A stretch of 64,000 nucleotides of DNA from Microcyclospora pomicola (GCA_002786065.1 NHNY01000013.1:124001-188000); one strand, 5' to 3'. Shown: positions 9,649 through 20,740, counted from the first letter of the stretch. Notes: generated from the sequence alone by a model not told the origin. Program-made: numbers and translations.

Positions 9649-11082
9649 TCAGCAAAGCGAGAGGTCGGCCATGAGATCACCTGCCAGCACGTCGATGCCG
9701 CCGGCACGGGAGTCCTCGACACCGAAGCCGAGGAACAGGGTGTCGTCGAGATAGCCGTGGTAGCGGTTCTTGCTGTCCGCCCACGTGATGGAGGTGACAT
9801 AGACCATCTCGCTCTGGTCCTTGAGGTAGTCTTTGGTTTCCCAGCCGGTGCCCTCGTCGCCGCGGCCGTTGATCCAGAGCGGGCGGGAGGAGATGGCGTG
9901 GACGCCGAAGGGCGCCGTCTGCTGGAACAGCATCAGATAGGGCTCGTAGATGCCGTGGAAGAGCCAGAAGGTCTTGTATTGGAAGATCTGGAAGATGAAG
10001 GTGTTGTGGATGGTGGGTTCGCACTGCGGGTCGCCGCGCTTGCACATGGTGATGGCGAGCGAGTTCGACGCTTGGTGGATGCTTTCGGGCAGCTTGTGCA
10101 TCATCTTCGGCATGTGCTTGTCCATGCACACCTTGTCCTTGGCCTCGACGAGGCCTCCCAGATCTGGCCCGACGCTTCCATCTGCTTCCAGCTTGGAGAA
10201 AACGCGCTTCGGGACGGTGTCATAGTGGATGTACATATCGCCATTATCGTCCCAGAACGCGAACCAGTTCTTCTCCACATCCCCGTAAGGCGGTGGTCGC
10301 TCAATGTCGGTCGGGAAGAAAAACTTCTGGTTCGGGAAAGTGACGGCCACTTTGCTCCAATCGACCAAGCGGCGGAAATCGTGGATCCATTGTCCGAAGC
10401 AGTTGTTCTTGGACTGCGAGCCGTAGATGATGTAGGGCGTGTCAGGTCCCCAGAAGACACGCGCGTCGTGGGGGCCGATGTTGTAGTTGAAGAAGTCCTT
10501 CTCTCCCAGGCATTGTGTACTCGTGGTCGCCGCGATGGGCAGCAACAACGGGTGCCCATTACACTCCAGCCGATCGTTCTTGAAGCTGGACTCGCACGTC
10601 AGCTCGGTAAACCACAGCATCGGATCCGTGGAGTTCTTGTATTGCTGCGCCACCATGATGTATGTGTCGGTCTTGTTCGGATGTGGCAGGATGTTCGGGT
10701 TCATCGACACGCGATCTCCGAACAGGACGGGGAAGTACATCCCGTCCTTCGTTATGCTCGACGAGACGACGAGATGTGACTTCTTCCTGGCCTCGCTCGC
10801 AGGCTTCCGCGGCTTGAATGGTACCGCCTCTGTGACGCTGGTTGTCTGTTCTACTGCCGCACCAGGCCCTGCTCCTGTCCCAGCCCCATCTCCACCCACA
10901 TTCGACACAGCCTCTTCCACCTTCCCTCCCACGCTCCCCAATGCTGTCCGGGCATCTTCCACCCGCTGGTTGAAGTAATCGGAGGTATCTAATCGCGGAC
11001 CGCTGAAGAGGAACACGAGGGCGACGAGGAAGAACAGCAGTCCGGCGGCGGAGAAGAGGCGGGATTGGCCTTTGACCAACAT
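9649..11082 (-). CDS. Type II membrane protein of unknown function, lumenal domain possibly a beta-propeller glycosidase-like fold
   Basis: This is a single-exon gene of 477 residues. An uncharged hydrophobic segment at about residues 12-29 (SAAGLLFFLVALVFLFSG), preceded by a short basic N-terminus, indicates a signal anchor with the bulk of the protein in the Golgi or ER lumen or outside the cell. Residues ~30-100 are a Gly/Ala/Pro-rich stem. The globular part has recurring Trp/Asp/Gly strands (MLWFTELTCESS, ARVFWGPDTPYIIYGSQS, WFAFWDDNGDMYIHYDTVPK, WINGRGDEGTGW). Several NxS/T glycosylation sites (for example NKT and NST) and multiple cysteines are visible. The spacing of these strands suggests a five-bladed propeller like that of GH43-type enzymes, but I cannot identify the family from sequence alone. 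It is followed upstream by an acyltransferase-3 gene on the same strand and a GT32 gene, so a role in glycan processing is an inference from context. Confidence 0.85.
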   Translation of the reverse strand: MLVKGQSRLFSAAGLLFFLVALVFLFSGPRLDTSDYFNQRVEDARTALGSVGGKVEEAVSNVGGDGAGTGAGPGAAVEQTTSVTEAVPFKPRKPASEARKKSHLVVSSSITKDGMYFPVLFGDRVSMNPNILPHPNKTDTYIMVAQQYKNSTDPMLWFTELTCESSFKNDRLECNGHPLLLPIAATTSTQCLGEKDFFNYNIGPHDARVFWGPDTPYIIYGSQSKNNCFGQWIHDFRRLVDWSKVAVTFPNQKFFFPTDIERPPPYGDVEKNWFAFWDDNGDMYIHYDTVPKRVFSKLEADGSVGPDLGGLVEAKDKVCMDKHMPKMMHKLPESIHQASNSLAITMCKRGDPQCEPTIHNTFIFQIFQYKTFWLFHGIYEPYLMLFQQTAPFGVHAISSRPLWINGRGDEGTGWETKDYLKDQSEMVYVTSITWADSKNRYHGYLDDTLFLGFGVEDSRAGGIDVLAGDLMADLSLC

Positions 11083-11676
11083 GGCTACCGCTGTCGCCGG
11101 ATGAGAGGTGGCGAAGGGCGCACAGCAGCGGGTGAAAGCAGCAAGGGTGTTGGAGCTTCGGCGACGTGAGCGTTCTCGAGTTGTGGCCAGCTGTTATTGA
11201 TGTGTCGTGAGCCCATGCCCCATGGTGATGGCTTACTAAAAGCCAGGTGATATGTGCTTGGGGTGAAGATGGAATTGCCCCCAAAACCTCGGCCCGCAGC
11301 TTGCGTCTCCCCAGAACTCTCGACATAGCCGCACGGAATAGCCGACCTATATAGCCGGCTCGTTAACCTGCTGTTAAACGACATCTGTCCTCGTTCCCAA
11401 TGCTCTAGCTGAGGTGGCGGTTCGTTCACGTTCAAGGACGATGCATACTCCGCACATATGACGGCACGTTACAGAGGAAGTGGCAGGTGTTTGAGTGAAA
11501 AGAGGAGAAAATGACTGTTCAAGTGTCTATAAGTGTGTAAATAACGTTTGTAGCCGGACGGCATTGGACCGGAAGTACAAGCCCACCGTCGAACCCGATG
11601 CATGAAATTGTCTTCTGAGCGCCTCAGCGAAAACCCCGCCGCAAAACACCGACCTTGCCCGTAGGGACCCCGCCCA
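11083..11676. other. Upstream region of the type II membrane protein gene
   Basis: This 594-bp spacer lies between two tandem minus-strand genes. It should hold the 3' end of the acyltransferase transcript and the promoter of the membrane-protein gene, including a TATA-like element at 11348-11353. Confidence 0.5.
11348..11353 (-). promoter_or_regulatory. TATA-like element upstream of the 9649-11082 gene
   Basis: The hexamer TATATA lies 266 bp upstream of the start codon in GC-richer surroundings. That distance would imply a 5' leader of roughly 230 nt. This is a motif match only. Confidence 0.25.
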
Positions 11677-13158
11677 CTAATCCGCCGACTTTCGTTCCTG
11701 CTGAGTGGGCTTGGTTGTCGGTGCAGGCGTTGTCAGACTGTAGATCCAGGCAGCAAATCTGATGGCGTTGTCATCAATAATGGTGGTGCCGACGTCTGCT
11801 ATCCAAACGGTGAAAGGGAACAAGAAAAGTTGCGGCACGATATAGCTGACCTCCATACCGAACGGACCAATGTTCGGAAGAAGGAAGCGTCCAGGCCAGC
11901 CAGGGATAGATAGCGCTTGGTTCTCCCTGACCCATCCAGTAGCTGCGTACATCCTGTCGCCGAGCGTCCAGAGGATGGGGCCGTGGACAAGATAGAACAT
12001 GTAGGAAATGCGTCCTAAGTATTGGTTGAATCGAGTCTCGAAGAAGCCCTTCAACCACGCGATATGTGGGATGCACAGGACCATAAGGAAGGATGCCCAG
12101 AAAAGGAAGAACCATTTGTAGTCGAACACAGCCTGGGGCTTGAGGAAGGCCAAGTACCGCCAGCCGGGTGACTTCTTCAACCCATCCTCGTGCGCATCCC
12201 AGGATGGACAGCCTCCTAGAATGAGACTGGCGAAGAAGGCCATGTACATAAGCATTGTCTTCTGCTTCTTGAAGCGGTAGATCCAACTGGGGAGGTCCTC
12301 GCGCGCGGCAAGGAGATCCACGTCGCAGATGAACATTCCACCGATGAACATGGCGTAGTGTGCTCCGTCCGCGATGTACATGAAGTAGAACCAGAGACCA
12401 ATCTCGCATATCAGTCGCGCGTTTCTGGTGCATCGCGAGAATGCAAGGAGAGCCGTGTAGATGGCAATGGAGCCCTTGAACTCGAGAGGAATGGACCAAG
12501 TGTGAGGGTTGTACATGAACCATGGGCTACCACCGGTTCTGAATATCCACGTGATGCTCTTGAATTCTGTATACCATCTCCACAACTCGTCCCAAACGTT
12601 TTGCTCCGGCATGAAGTTGGCGAGAAGGCCGAACCAGTGCCACATGAAGACCACGACCAAGGTCACGGCGATAATCGGTAGGAACAGTCGCAGCCAGCGT
12701 CTGAACAAGGCCGATGCGACGTTGTCTCCCAACTTCTCGAACTCCCGAGCTTGAATGAGAGCCAGAGGCTTGGCGGACAGCACATATCCCGAGAGCACAA
12801 AGAAAGTCGCGACGGCGTAGTGTCCTCCGGTGAAGAAGTTCCGGATGATCGGAAACGCGGCGAAATAGTATTCATCGTTGTATCCCCATGCTGTCTCCAG
12901 CTTCCTGTCCGCCATGTGATTCTCGTGAGACCACAGCAGGTGGTGCAGGAGGTAGACCATGACACATGCGAAGCCACGGACGCCATCCAGGTATGCAGTC
13001 TTTCGCAGTTTCTGAGTTCTGGTAGGTGTTCTTGAGAGGAAGGATGGACGAAACAAGCTCAGGATGCTGAACAGGCCGAATCCCGAGGACTTGCGCTTGA
13101 CTTCAGGCTGTGGCTGTGTCAAGTAGCCATTGCCCTTCTCTAAAGTGTCCTCCATCAT
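11677..13158 (-). CDS. Acyltransferase-3 family integral membrane protein
   Basis: Acyltransferase-3 proteins move acyl groups, often acetyl, onto sugars or other acceptors from inside or across a membrane. This one-exon gene encodes 493 residues with about ten hydrophobic segments. The diagnostic N-terminus is present: YLDGVRGFACVMVYLLHHLL, with the conserved Arg and the His of the first helix. ATFFVLSGYVLSAKPL and HTWSIPLEFKGSIAIY follow, both typical of the fungal branch. A later block, FNQYLGRISYMFYLVHGPIL, is also characteristic. The cytoplasmic N-terminus (~55 residues) is charged and includes a Lys/Arg-rich stretch before the first helix. Translation starts at 13156-13158 (MMEDTLEKG); a second Met follows immediately. 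The gene is tandem with the type II membrane protein and divergent from the GT32 gene. The acceptor molecule is unknown. Confidence 0.93.
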   Translation of the reverse strand: MMEDTLEKGNGYLTQPQPEVKRKSSGFGLFSILSLFRPSFLSRTPTRTQKLRKTAYLDGVRGFACVMVYLLHHLLWSHENHMADRKLETAWGYNDEYYFAAFPIIRNFFTGGHYAVATFFVLSGYVLSAKPLALIQAREFEKLGDNVASALFRRWLRLFLPIIAVTLVVVFMWHWFGLLANFMPEQNVWDELWRWYTEFKSITWIFRTGGSPWFMYNPHTWSIPLEFKGSIAIYTALLAFSRCTRNARLICEIGLWFYFMYIADGAHYAMFIGGMFICDVDLLAAREDLPSWIYRFKKQKTMLMYMAFFASLILGGCPSWDAHEDGLKKSPGWRYLAFLKPQAVFDYKWFFLFWASFLMVLCIPHIAWLKGFFETRFNQYLGRISYMFYLVHGPILWTLGDRMYAATGWVRENQALSIPGWPGRFLLPNIGPFGMEVSYIVPQLFLFPFTVWIADVGTTIIDDNAIRFAAWIYSLTTPAPTTKPTQQERKSAD

Positions 13159-15247
13159 GGGTACTGATCGAGGCGTGATGGGATCTCGTGCATGTGATGG
13201 TCAGGGTGAGTTGGCAAGTTTGAGTTGTCTAAAGGGTGGAGGAGGGTAAGGATTGACGGCAGGGCCCGAACGCGTTGCTAAGATGCGGAGAAAGCCCCTG
13301 ATCGCGAATGAATATAGCTGCTGACCAGGGCAAAAGTAATGATCTATCGCGATGGGCGAATCAGTTCAGCGCGGCCCTACGTCTGTTCGATACGAAGAGG
13401 CCACGATATATGCTTCACGATTGACGGACCAAGGAAAAAGACGTGGCCGCCAAGTTGGAAGTGGTGGTTGAATGGCCGAGGTTGGACCAGATAATAATCA
13501 CAATAATAAGCTGAGCTTGTAACAGCTCACGCGCAGCTAAAGGACCCCTTGACCGTCGTGCATGCGGGTAATCACCTGTCAGAAAGTGGAGGGCATTTGG
13601 AAAGGAATGGGTCTGCTTCTTTCTGCACCCCAGATGGTCAAGCCACACGACCGCCCTGATACCGCACAAGAGAAGAGGCAGGGCAGAGTACTCTTGCTAC
13701 GTTGCCTACATGTACATCGTGGCATCTACTGACATACCGTGGTGAGTGGGCCATGGGGGTCGCGCCACGATGATAGCTGGGGACGCAGCGAAATTCACAT
13801 GGACGATGATCCCGTAACTTTTATACTCTCAATCTTCATACAGTATTACATCGTGTGTCCCAACGGTGCGCCATTTAATGAAGGTTCCTCTTTGCAAGAA
13901 ATCAAGTGATCAATGGATCGTAACGCATAGCGACCGTTATCTCTCGAGCCGCGATGCAAGGCACGTTGCAAGGTGCAACGTCTCGGGACCGGAAAAGCAC
14001 TGTGTGCTTCAGATTGTCTTTGGCATTACAGTACAGGAGCAACGTCCTGCTCCATGTCATGACAGTTGAGATTCCGTGGTGCAGATCACGGAATGCTGTG
14101 CCATGGTCTATCAGACATATGACGGGAGAATCTGCTGTACTGTACTGTGCTCGTCATTTCCCCCAAACCCGGGCCTGATACGCCAGTGAATTGAAGATCC
14201 GTGGTACTGCCGACGAGTCGCGTATCAGGTACGACCGCGGAATGTCCCTGCGCCGGGGAAGAGATCTTCGGCTATGCAGACGCATCTCCTCAGTATCATT
14301 GCTGCGCTGCCGGCCTCCGAATATACTTATACAAGATGGGACCGTACGTTATCCGTTGGGAAGCACAAGCGCAGTCCTTCGCTGCACAAGTAGATGGATA
14401 GACGGTAGCGGCTCCGTGGCCACAAACTCAATGACAGTTTCTAGAAGTCGTTGCGGTCTACTTGGTCCATCCCGCTGTCCGTCGGCTCAGGCATTTTTAG
14501 GATCTGGGGACGCTAGACTGCGTCCGGTGACAGTTACAGATGTCTTGATTTGCCTGGTTGACCAGTCCAAGTTGGCCACAGATGGAACAGCCAAGCATGG
14601 GAAGATCGAGCACACGACGGCGCGAGATGGTGATGATGATGCTTGATGTCTGCCATGACGGTGCACCAGCAGCATCCGTCGATCGGATTCCTGCTTCCTG
14701 AATAGGTGTATATCAAGCATGGAAAGCCTCGGTGGGCGGGTTAAACGAGATGGTGGACTGCAGGATGATGGAAGAGTACTGGTGCAGTCCCGGATCGACA
14801 GGCGGCGCTGCACCTCGGGCTGGAGACGTTGAACGGACTAGCCCTATCCTTGCCTGACCTTATCCTGCCCTCTCCGCCGCCCAGGGGCCCGCCCGTCGCC
14901 CCTACACTTACAATACAGCGGTACAGCGGCTTTTCGGTGATGCGCCTGTGCATTCAAGGTTCATGCCATCGCTCATCAATCAGAAAGTAATCACCCCCAG
15001 GCCACGCTAGCTATCTTGGCTGGTCATCTCTCTCGCCGCCGCCATCCATACACGGGACTGTCGCGCGAGAGTCAACTTTTCCTCTCCATCCCTTCGTCGA
15101 TTGATCCATCACCTTATCTACCCTTCCATCCCATCCTCGATCCCTCCGCAGCCGAACAGCCAGCTTGGCAGCGAGACCGCCGGTCAACCTCCTGCCTCTG
15201 CACGCTCCTTAGTTCATCCCTCCGGCCTGCATGTCGCCTTGCCCAGC
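13159..15247. other. Long divergent intergenic region (acyltransferase / GT32)
   Basis: About 2.1 kb separates the two divergent start codons. I examined the longer reading frames and none shows coherent protein character. About 200 bases before the GT32 ATG are C/T-rich (15060-15240), consistent with a leader or promoter. No repeat or mobile element is evident. Confidence 0.5.
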
Positions 15248-16501
15248 ATGAAGGGGCCGAACAGCGATATGAAGGAGTTCAGCGAGTACCTCCCCAAGTC
15301 ACAGCACCTCGCCGTCCCCAAACAAGTCCGCCGCACCGTCCCCGCGGTCCTCGCGCTGGTGCTGCTCCTCTTCTTCTACGCCAACCCGTTCAACGCCAGC
15401 AAGAGCTCGCACTGGGGGAAACGGGACGATCTCTTCCCACGGAAGATCTGGCAGACATGGAAGGTCGACCCGTACGGCTTCGAGACCAAGAACTCGGATG
15501 TGGCAAAGACATGGGTGGCCAAGAATCCCGCACATCGCTACGAGGTGCTGACGGATCAGAACGATATGGCGTACGTCGAGCACAACTTTGGACCTGATCT
15601 CTACAACCGTCCGGACATAATCTGGGTCTACCGCGAGTTGAAGGATCGCATCATCAAGGCCGATCTGATACGATACCTGGTCATGTACGTCGAGGGTGGC
15701 GTATACACCGATATCGATGTCGAGGCTCTGCGTGGCATCGAGAGGTTCATTCCTGAACGGTTCCATGAGTCCGATGTGGATATGGTCGTCGGCGTGGAGA
15801 TCGATCAACCCGAATTCTCCGAGCATCCATTGCTCGGCCTGAAATCCCAATCATTCTGCCAGTGGACGTTCATGTGCAAACCCCGTCTCCCAGTGATGAT
15901 GGCTTTGGTGGAGAACATCATCCTATGGCTCAAGTCGGTGGCAGCGGAGCAGCAATGCTCGATCGCCGATATCAAGCTCGACTTCGATCAGGTCATTAGC
16001 GGAACTGGACCGTCAGCGTTCACCAAGGCCATCTTGGCTGACATGTCACGGCGTGAAGGACGACCGGTGCTGTGGAAAGAGTTCCACGCGTTGACCGAGT
16101 CCAAGCTAGTCGGTGGCGTGTTGGTGCTTACCGTGGAAGCGTTCGCCGCTGGCCAGGGTCACTCCGACTCCGGCAACCACGACACCAAGCACGCACTCAT
16201 CAAGCACCACTACCATGCCTCGAAGTGGCCCGAAAGCCATCCTCGCTACAACCACCCGGTGTACGGTGAGGTTGAGAAGTGCAACTGGATACAAGAGTGT
16301 GTGGATCAGTGGGACAAGGACAAGGCCGAGTTTGAGACACTCGGTCCTGAGGAGCAAAAGAAGCGGATCGATGAGGCTGTGGCAGAAAGGAAGAAGCTGG
16401 AAGAGGAGGAGAGAATGCGTGAGGAGATGGCCGAAAGCCTTCCTGAGCACCCACCAAACCCAATCTTTGGGGAAGCTGGTTCACCCGCGCCGCCCGCGTG
16501 A
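15248..16501 (+). CDS. GT32 glycosyltransferase, OCH1-like alpha-1,6-mannosyltransferase family
   Basis: GT32 enzymes add sugars, typically mannose from GDP-mannose, in the Golgi. This single-exon gene encodes 417 residues. A short cytoplasmic tail is followed by a signal-anchor helix (TVPAVLALVLLLFFYANPF, about residues 30-50) and a short stem. The catalytic domain opens with LFPRKIWQTWKVDPYG, has KADLIRYLVMYVEGGVYTDI, and contains the DXD metal/nucleotide-sugar motif as TDIDVEAL. Further family blocks are WTFMCKPRLPVM, ISGTGPSAFTKAI and, near the C-terminus, HHYHASKW. A Glu/Lys/Arg-rich tail follows that is probably a coiled coil. I chose the ATG at 15248 because the frame upstream has no other ATG and this one places the anchor correctly. 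Whether it is a true Och1, Hoc1 or Sur1 relative cannot be settled from sequence alone. Confidence 0.93.
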   Translation: MKGPNSDMKEFSEYLPKSQHLAVPKQVRRTVPAVLALVLLLFFYANPFNASKSSHWGKRDDLFPRKIWQTWKVDPYGFETKNSDVAKTWVAKNPAHRYEVLTDQNDMAYVEHNFGPDLYNRPDIIWVYRELKDRIIKADLIRYLVMYVEGGVYTDIDVEALRGIERFIPERFHESDVDMVVGVEIDQPEFSEHPLLGLKSQSFCQWTFMCKPRLPVMMALVENIILWLKSVAAEQQCSIADIKLDFDQVISGTGPSAFTKAILADMSRREGRPVLWKEFHALTESKLVGGVLVLTVEAFAAGQGHSDSGNHDTKHALIKHHYHASKWPESHPRYNHPVYGEVEKCNWIQECVDQWDKDKAEFETLGPEEQKKRIDEAVAERKKLEEEERMREEMAESLPEHPPNPIFGEAGSPAPPA

Positions 16502-18446
16502 TGAAAATATTCCACATGCTGTGCATGTACGGTTGTCATATTCTAAGGCATGGTTCGGCGCTGGCAGGCGCTTTTCTTGATTACGAGCTACCATGTGGGA
16601 GATTTGGATGAGCCTGGGGTAGACCAGATGATGTGTTTTTCGAGCTCTTGCATCATATGGCACAGCGCGTTTTGGGTCATTCCGCATTTCTATGGTGGCT
16701 TGATTTGCATCGTGCTCTGGAGACTATCAGTGGCAATGGAATTGGGGCACGCCAGAGTCAGGGCAGCGCCTTGAGCGAGGTCTTGATCTGAGCTCACATC
16801 CATCGACAGCAGCGAGACGGCTCCGATCGCAGCGAGGAGCAGCGGTGGAACTGGTTGGTGAGCAAATATCACTCATCCCGTAGATGCTGGGCTATTCGCA
16901 CTCGCGCATCCATCGCTGCACGACTGCGTCCAAGCCAGCGACCTTTCTTCGCCTATACCCAATCTCCGATTGATGCGGCCGCTTTTTCGCATTGTATTCT
17001 ATACACATATATAACTATATTTTCATGTCCATCTTCACCGCAAACTCAAGACATTCTAGAAGCGCTCGATATGCACCTGCATTCGCAATGTCGCTCCAAC
17101 ACGTCACGGCTCAATCCCAGCACTAGCCATCACATGCCCTTGAACCACGATGCAATCGTTGATCCCTATCTTCTCCAGATCTCTCCTGTAGGCTGTACCT
17201 GAGGTAGCCGGCTCCACCACTCCCGGCCATGCATCTCCATAAAAGCCATGCATGTACCTCATGTACCTAGTTTTTAGCTCAAGCAGTACCCCCCAGTAGT
17301 CCAGTTCGACCCCGAAAGCTTGCCCATTGCGGCTGTCCCTTGGAGCTTCGTTAACCCAATCCAGCAAACGCCACGATGCCCTTGCTCCCTCCTTTGCCCT
17401 TGCTTCCTCACACGGCTGTCACGGATGGACCTCGGCGTCTGCTAGGAGATGGGGTTTACGTCTTGCACGGGTTTTCGGGAATCGCAGGCAAGCATGGAAC
17501 ATGATGCATACTGCATGCTGCTGCGTGATAAGGTACAGTACTACTACTGTACATATCCGCGTCCGCTTATCAGCGCCTGTCTTTGCGTGTGAGCGAGTTT
17601 GGTCTGGGTGCGGTGTCAAGGCAGGCATTGACGGGTTTGTCTTTGACCATTGTGTTAGATCTGGATATCCGGATGGCCGGGTTATGCGGTCACTCACTCC
17701 CTCACTCTGCTAGTCTGCCTGTATACGCTCTGCAGATGTTTTATGTAGGTGTGGGGATTGAGGAATACTACTGGGGTCCGGGTAAGTCGGTCTGCGAAGG
17801 AGGAGCTATCTCGAACAACGATCGAGTTCTCGTGATCTTGCGTGTTTGTGTCGATTAGATGCCGTAGATCGAGCTCTATGGCGAGATGTCTAGATCCGCC
17901 TGGAGCGGAGACTTGACATTGCCCGTTACAAGGCTCAGACTGGGTCTCCCCCATCGCAGTATGCTCATACGTAACTCAGTAACACACACGTTCGTAGCAC
18001 GCAGTTCTTTGTTCGTATATGCGTGTCACATACTCTATCCGATGCAGGACCTGGAGTCGGGAGCAAGACCGGGAGGAGGCAGTGTGGCTGACTGGCAGGT
18101 TTTGTTCTTCGTCTTAGGTATTTTAGCTCTGAAGAGGGTATATACACTACCTTCATGGATCTATGCCGCAATCATTGCTGGATCTTGAGATTGGGATGTC
18201 GCTCGATACTTCGTGATGGTGTTGGATGATGCCGAGCACGTTTTCCTGCAGCTAGTCGGATATCTTGGGCCGGTCCATGTAGGATGCATGGGATCTCTAG
18301 TTCAGGACAGCATGGTTCAATGATCAATATACATTATTACAGACTATTTACATACGTACACCAAGGTCTACTACAAGCAGCGGACTCACCTGGCCGGACT
18401 TAGATATATACCTCGACGCAAGGGTCCCGGCATCTCATCGTGCATC
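16502..18446. other. Long intergenic region, no gene seen
   Basis: About 1.9 kb lies between the GT32 and thioesterase genes, both on the plus strand. The frames are short and have no family resemblance. It presumably contains the GT32 3' end and the thioesterase promoter. Confidence 0.5.
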
Positions 18447-19521
18447 ATGTCAGCCGACTCCTTGCGTTCCGTCACTTTCGACAAGGCTGCGAATGTGACA
18501 GGAGTGTCCAGCCACGAATACAGCGGCAATGTACATCCGGACTTCTCCTTCGGCCCAGCTGCTCATGGCGGGTTCTTAATCTCGCTCTGTTGGCGGGCTG
18601 TCACCCGACACTTCTCCACCACCTTGGCCAAATCTGGCCAGGTCGACACGATCTCGCTGCATGTGGAGTTCCTACGGCCTGCTACCAATGGCCCGGTCAA
18701 TGTCACGGTGAAAGATCTCCGCTTGGGGAAGGGCAGCAGTACGGTATCATTCAGTTTGTATCAGAATGGCAAGGAAGCTGTGGTGGGATTTGCTACGTAG
18801 GTGACCTTCCGATGAGAGCTGACGAGCTGTCCTGTGCTGATGTCCGTCCAGTAATGTCGATCTCAAGACTTATAAGGGCATCAATATGGCCATAGACTAC
18901 GGCGTAGATTACAAGCTGAATGCGATTGACTTTGCCAAACTAGAGGCCAACACAGACCCCAACTGGGTCATCTATCATATCCCATACCGACGGACGACCA
19001 TGAACATGGCATTGAGTCAAGTACGATATGCCATGCCACGGCATCCTGGACCCAACAGGGACACCAACGAGCACTGGCTCTCCTGCTCCAACCCTGAGGA
19101 GCGATGGCACACCGACATGCTCGGCCAGATCTTCGACCACGGTGTTCCGGCGCTGGAGAACTACTACCCGGACTCTCCGCACTCGGTGACAGCAAACGCC
19201 GCACACGCCACTGAATGGACGACGAAAGGGTACCCGTCACTGGCAGAGCATCATGGGTGGACTTCCCCGCGCTGGTACCCGACCGCCAGCATGACGATTG
19301 AGGTCAAGCACGGGCTACCGCAGGAGGGCGCCAAGTGGGTGTTTGTCAGGATGCAGACCAAAGGCGTCGTCGAGGGCAGAATCGATCTGACTTGGGAGGT
19401 GTGGGATGTGCAGGGTCGCCTGGTAGCGATCGCGCAGACCTTGGCTCTGGTCGTCGCCCCTAGCAGGGGGTCTGTTTCGAAAGTCATGAAGTCGGAGAAG
19501 AAGAGCGGTAGCAAGATCTAG
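18447..19521 (+). CDS. Acyl-CoA thioesterase-like, double-hotdog (4HBT_3-type) protein
   Basis: Two exons (18447-18796 and 18852-19521) joined across a 55-nt intron encode 339 residues, the usual size of fungal double-hotdog thioesterases, which hydrolyse acyl-CoA. The first hotdog has HPDFSFGPAAHGGFLISLCW, with the helix typical of the fold, and VDTISLHVEFLRPATNGPV. The second has EHHGWTSPRWYPTASMTIEV and GRIDLTWEVWDVQGRLVAIA, ending in the expected final strand TLALVV. The C-terminus VMKSEKKSGSKI is basic, and its last three residues SKI loosely resemble a peroxisomal PTS1 signal (normally SKL). Peroxisomal location is therefore possible but weakly supported. The acyl substrate is unknown. 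The cyclase gene follows 1.2 kb downstream on the same strand. Confidence 0.88.
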
Positions 19522-20740
19522 ATGCTGGTACCATGTGTGAATATATGCAGTTCACTGGAAACGTAGATTCGTATACACAACCCCTTCTCACGCCTTGCTT
19601 GGCCCGAAGACAAGCCAGCATGGTGAACAAATCATCCTATCAGCCGAGCTCAACACGAGGTCTCGCTCTGCTCTCCCTCGCCCGAGATGTGGCATCAAGA
19701 AATACAGCTGAACTCGATTCCGCAAAGCATGGTTTGTCGCGTTCGAACCCGCCGGGTCGAACCTCTACTTAGCTATGTATACACACTCGCAAGCACCAGA
19801 TCTAGCTCGTCTTCCAGTCCATTCTTTGACCCGATGCAATGGCGTTCATTTGAGCTATACATTTAATACACTCATAGCAGGCCCCACTACTGTATCTCAC
19901 AATGTCGAGAGCATATGTTCTTATCAAAAGCAACAGACGTCGCATCCCATCACGGTTTCGTGCATTTGACTTTCACCCTAGAAATCTCGTCTCAGGTCCT
20001 CTTGACGTCGGGTCGTGATCATACACACGAGACATGAAACCTACAACAACGTTCGATGTACATCGGTCGAACATGTCTTCAGAACACTAAGTTCCAGCTT
20101 CCGTATTTATATATCTCACGCTTTCTGAGCTTCGTGCTTGATGGAGGACGAGTAAGTTGGTTGCCTAGGGAGGGAGGAGGCATATTGGCGCAGCACAGCT
20201 CCGTCATGGCCGAACTGCCGGATCTCGGCCGAATGGATCACCATGACATCGAGCTCTGTCGGGTATGACATCCATCACTGCGGTCACCTATGTTCAGACA
20301 TAGCTCAGGTGCATAACATGCGTGCCTTGTCTTGATGGCGCCTTCGACTCGCGCACAGCACGGTGATTTTCGATCGCTGGCCGCTGTATTGATCTCAATC
20401 AGACTGATCGCGTGACCATGAGCACAGAATATACAAAACTTGGGTCATATACATGATCTAGGGAGCTCGTCTCTGAAGTGCCCTTTTTGAGGGACCTTCC
20501 TATACCCCACTTACACTGACTGTCGGCAATGAAGGAGAGGTCTCCATACATCATGAGGGGTCTGCGAGTATGGCATGAGACCCGTCATGCTGCACGGCAC
20601 TACTGTCGAGAAAACAAGACCGATGATCTCGTAGCCCTTCGACGTCTTCTATCATTCGAACTCTATACACCATCGGTTCGGACAAACTGAGACTGTTACA
20701 TGATCACATCAAACCATCGGACTTGACGAAACCACACAAC
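19522..20740. other. Intergenic, no gene seen
   Basis: This 1.2-kb spacer has only short frames. A GTTCGAAC box near 19740 looked tRNA-like, but the flanking bases cannot form a T arm. Confidence 0.5.

Noticed and set aside
9757-10779. 340-codon open frame antisense to the type II membrane protein gene
   Set aside because: The opposite strand is a clear single-exon gene. Such long mirror frames arise from GC-biased codon use, and the antisense translation has no motif.
15101-15247. Upstream extension of the GT32 frame
   Set aside because: It begins at TTG and translates to His/Pro/Ser-rich leader. The ATG at 15248 places the signal anchor properly.
15299-15850. Antisense frame in the GT32 gene
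   Set aside because: It is a shadow of the GT32 coding strand without motifs.
19730-19770. tRNA-like GTTCGAAC box
   Set aside because: No five-base-pair stem flanks the loop, and no anticodon arm or A-box lies upstream, so it is not a tRNA.
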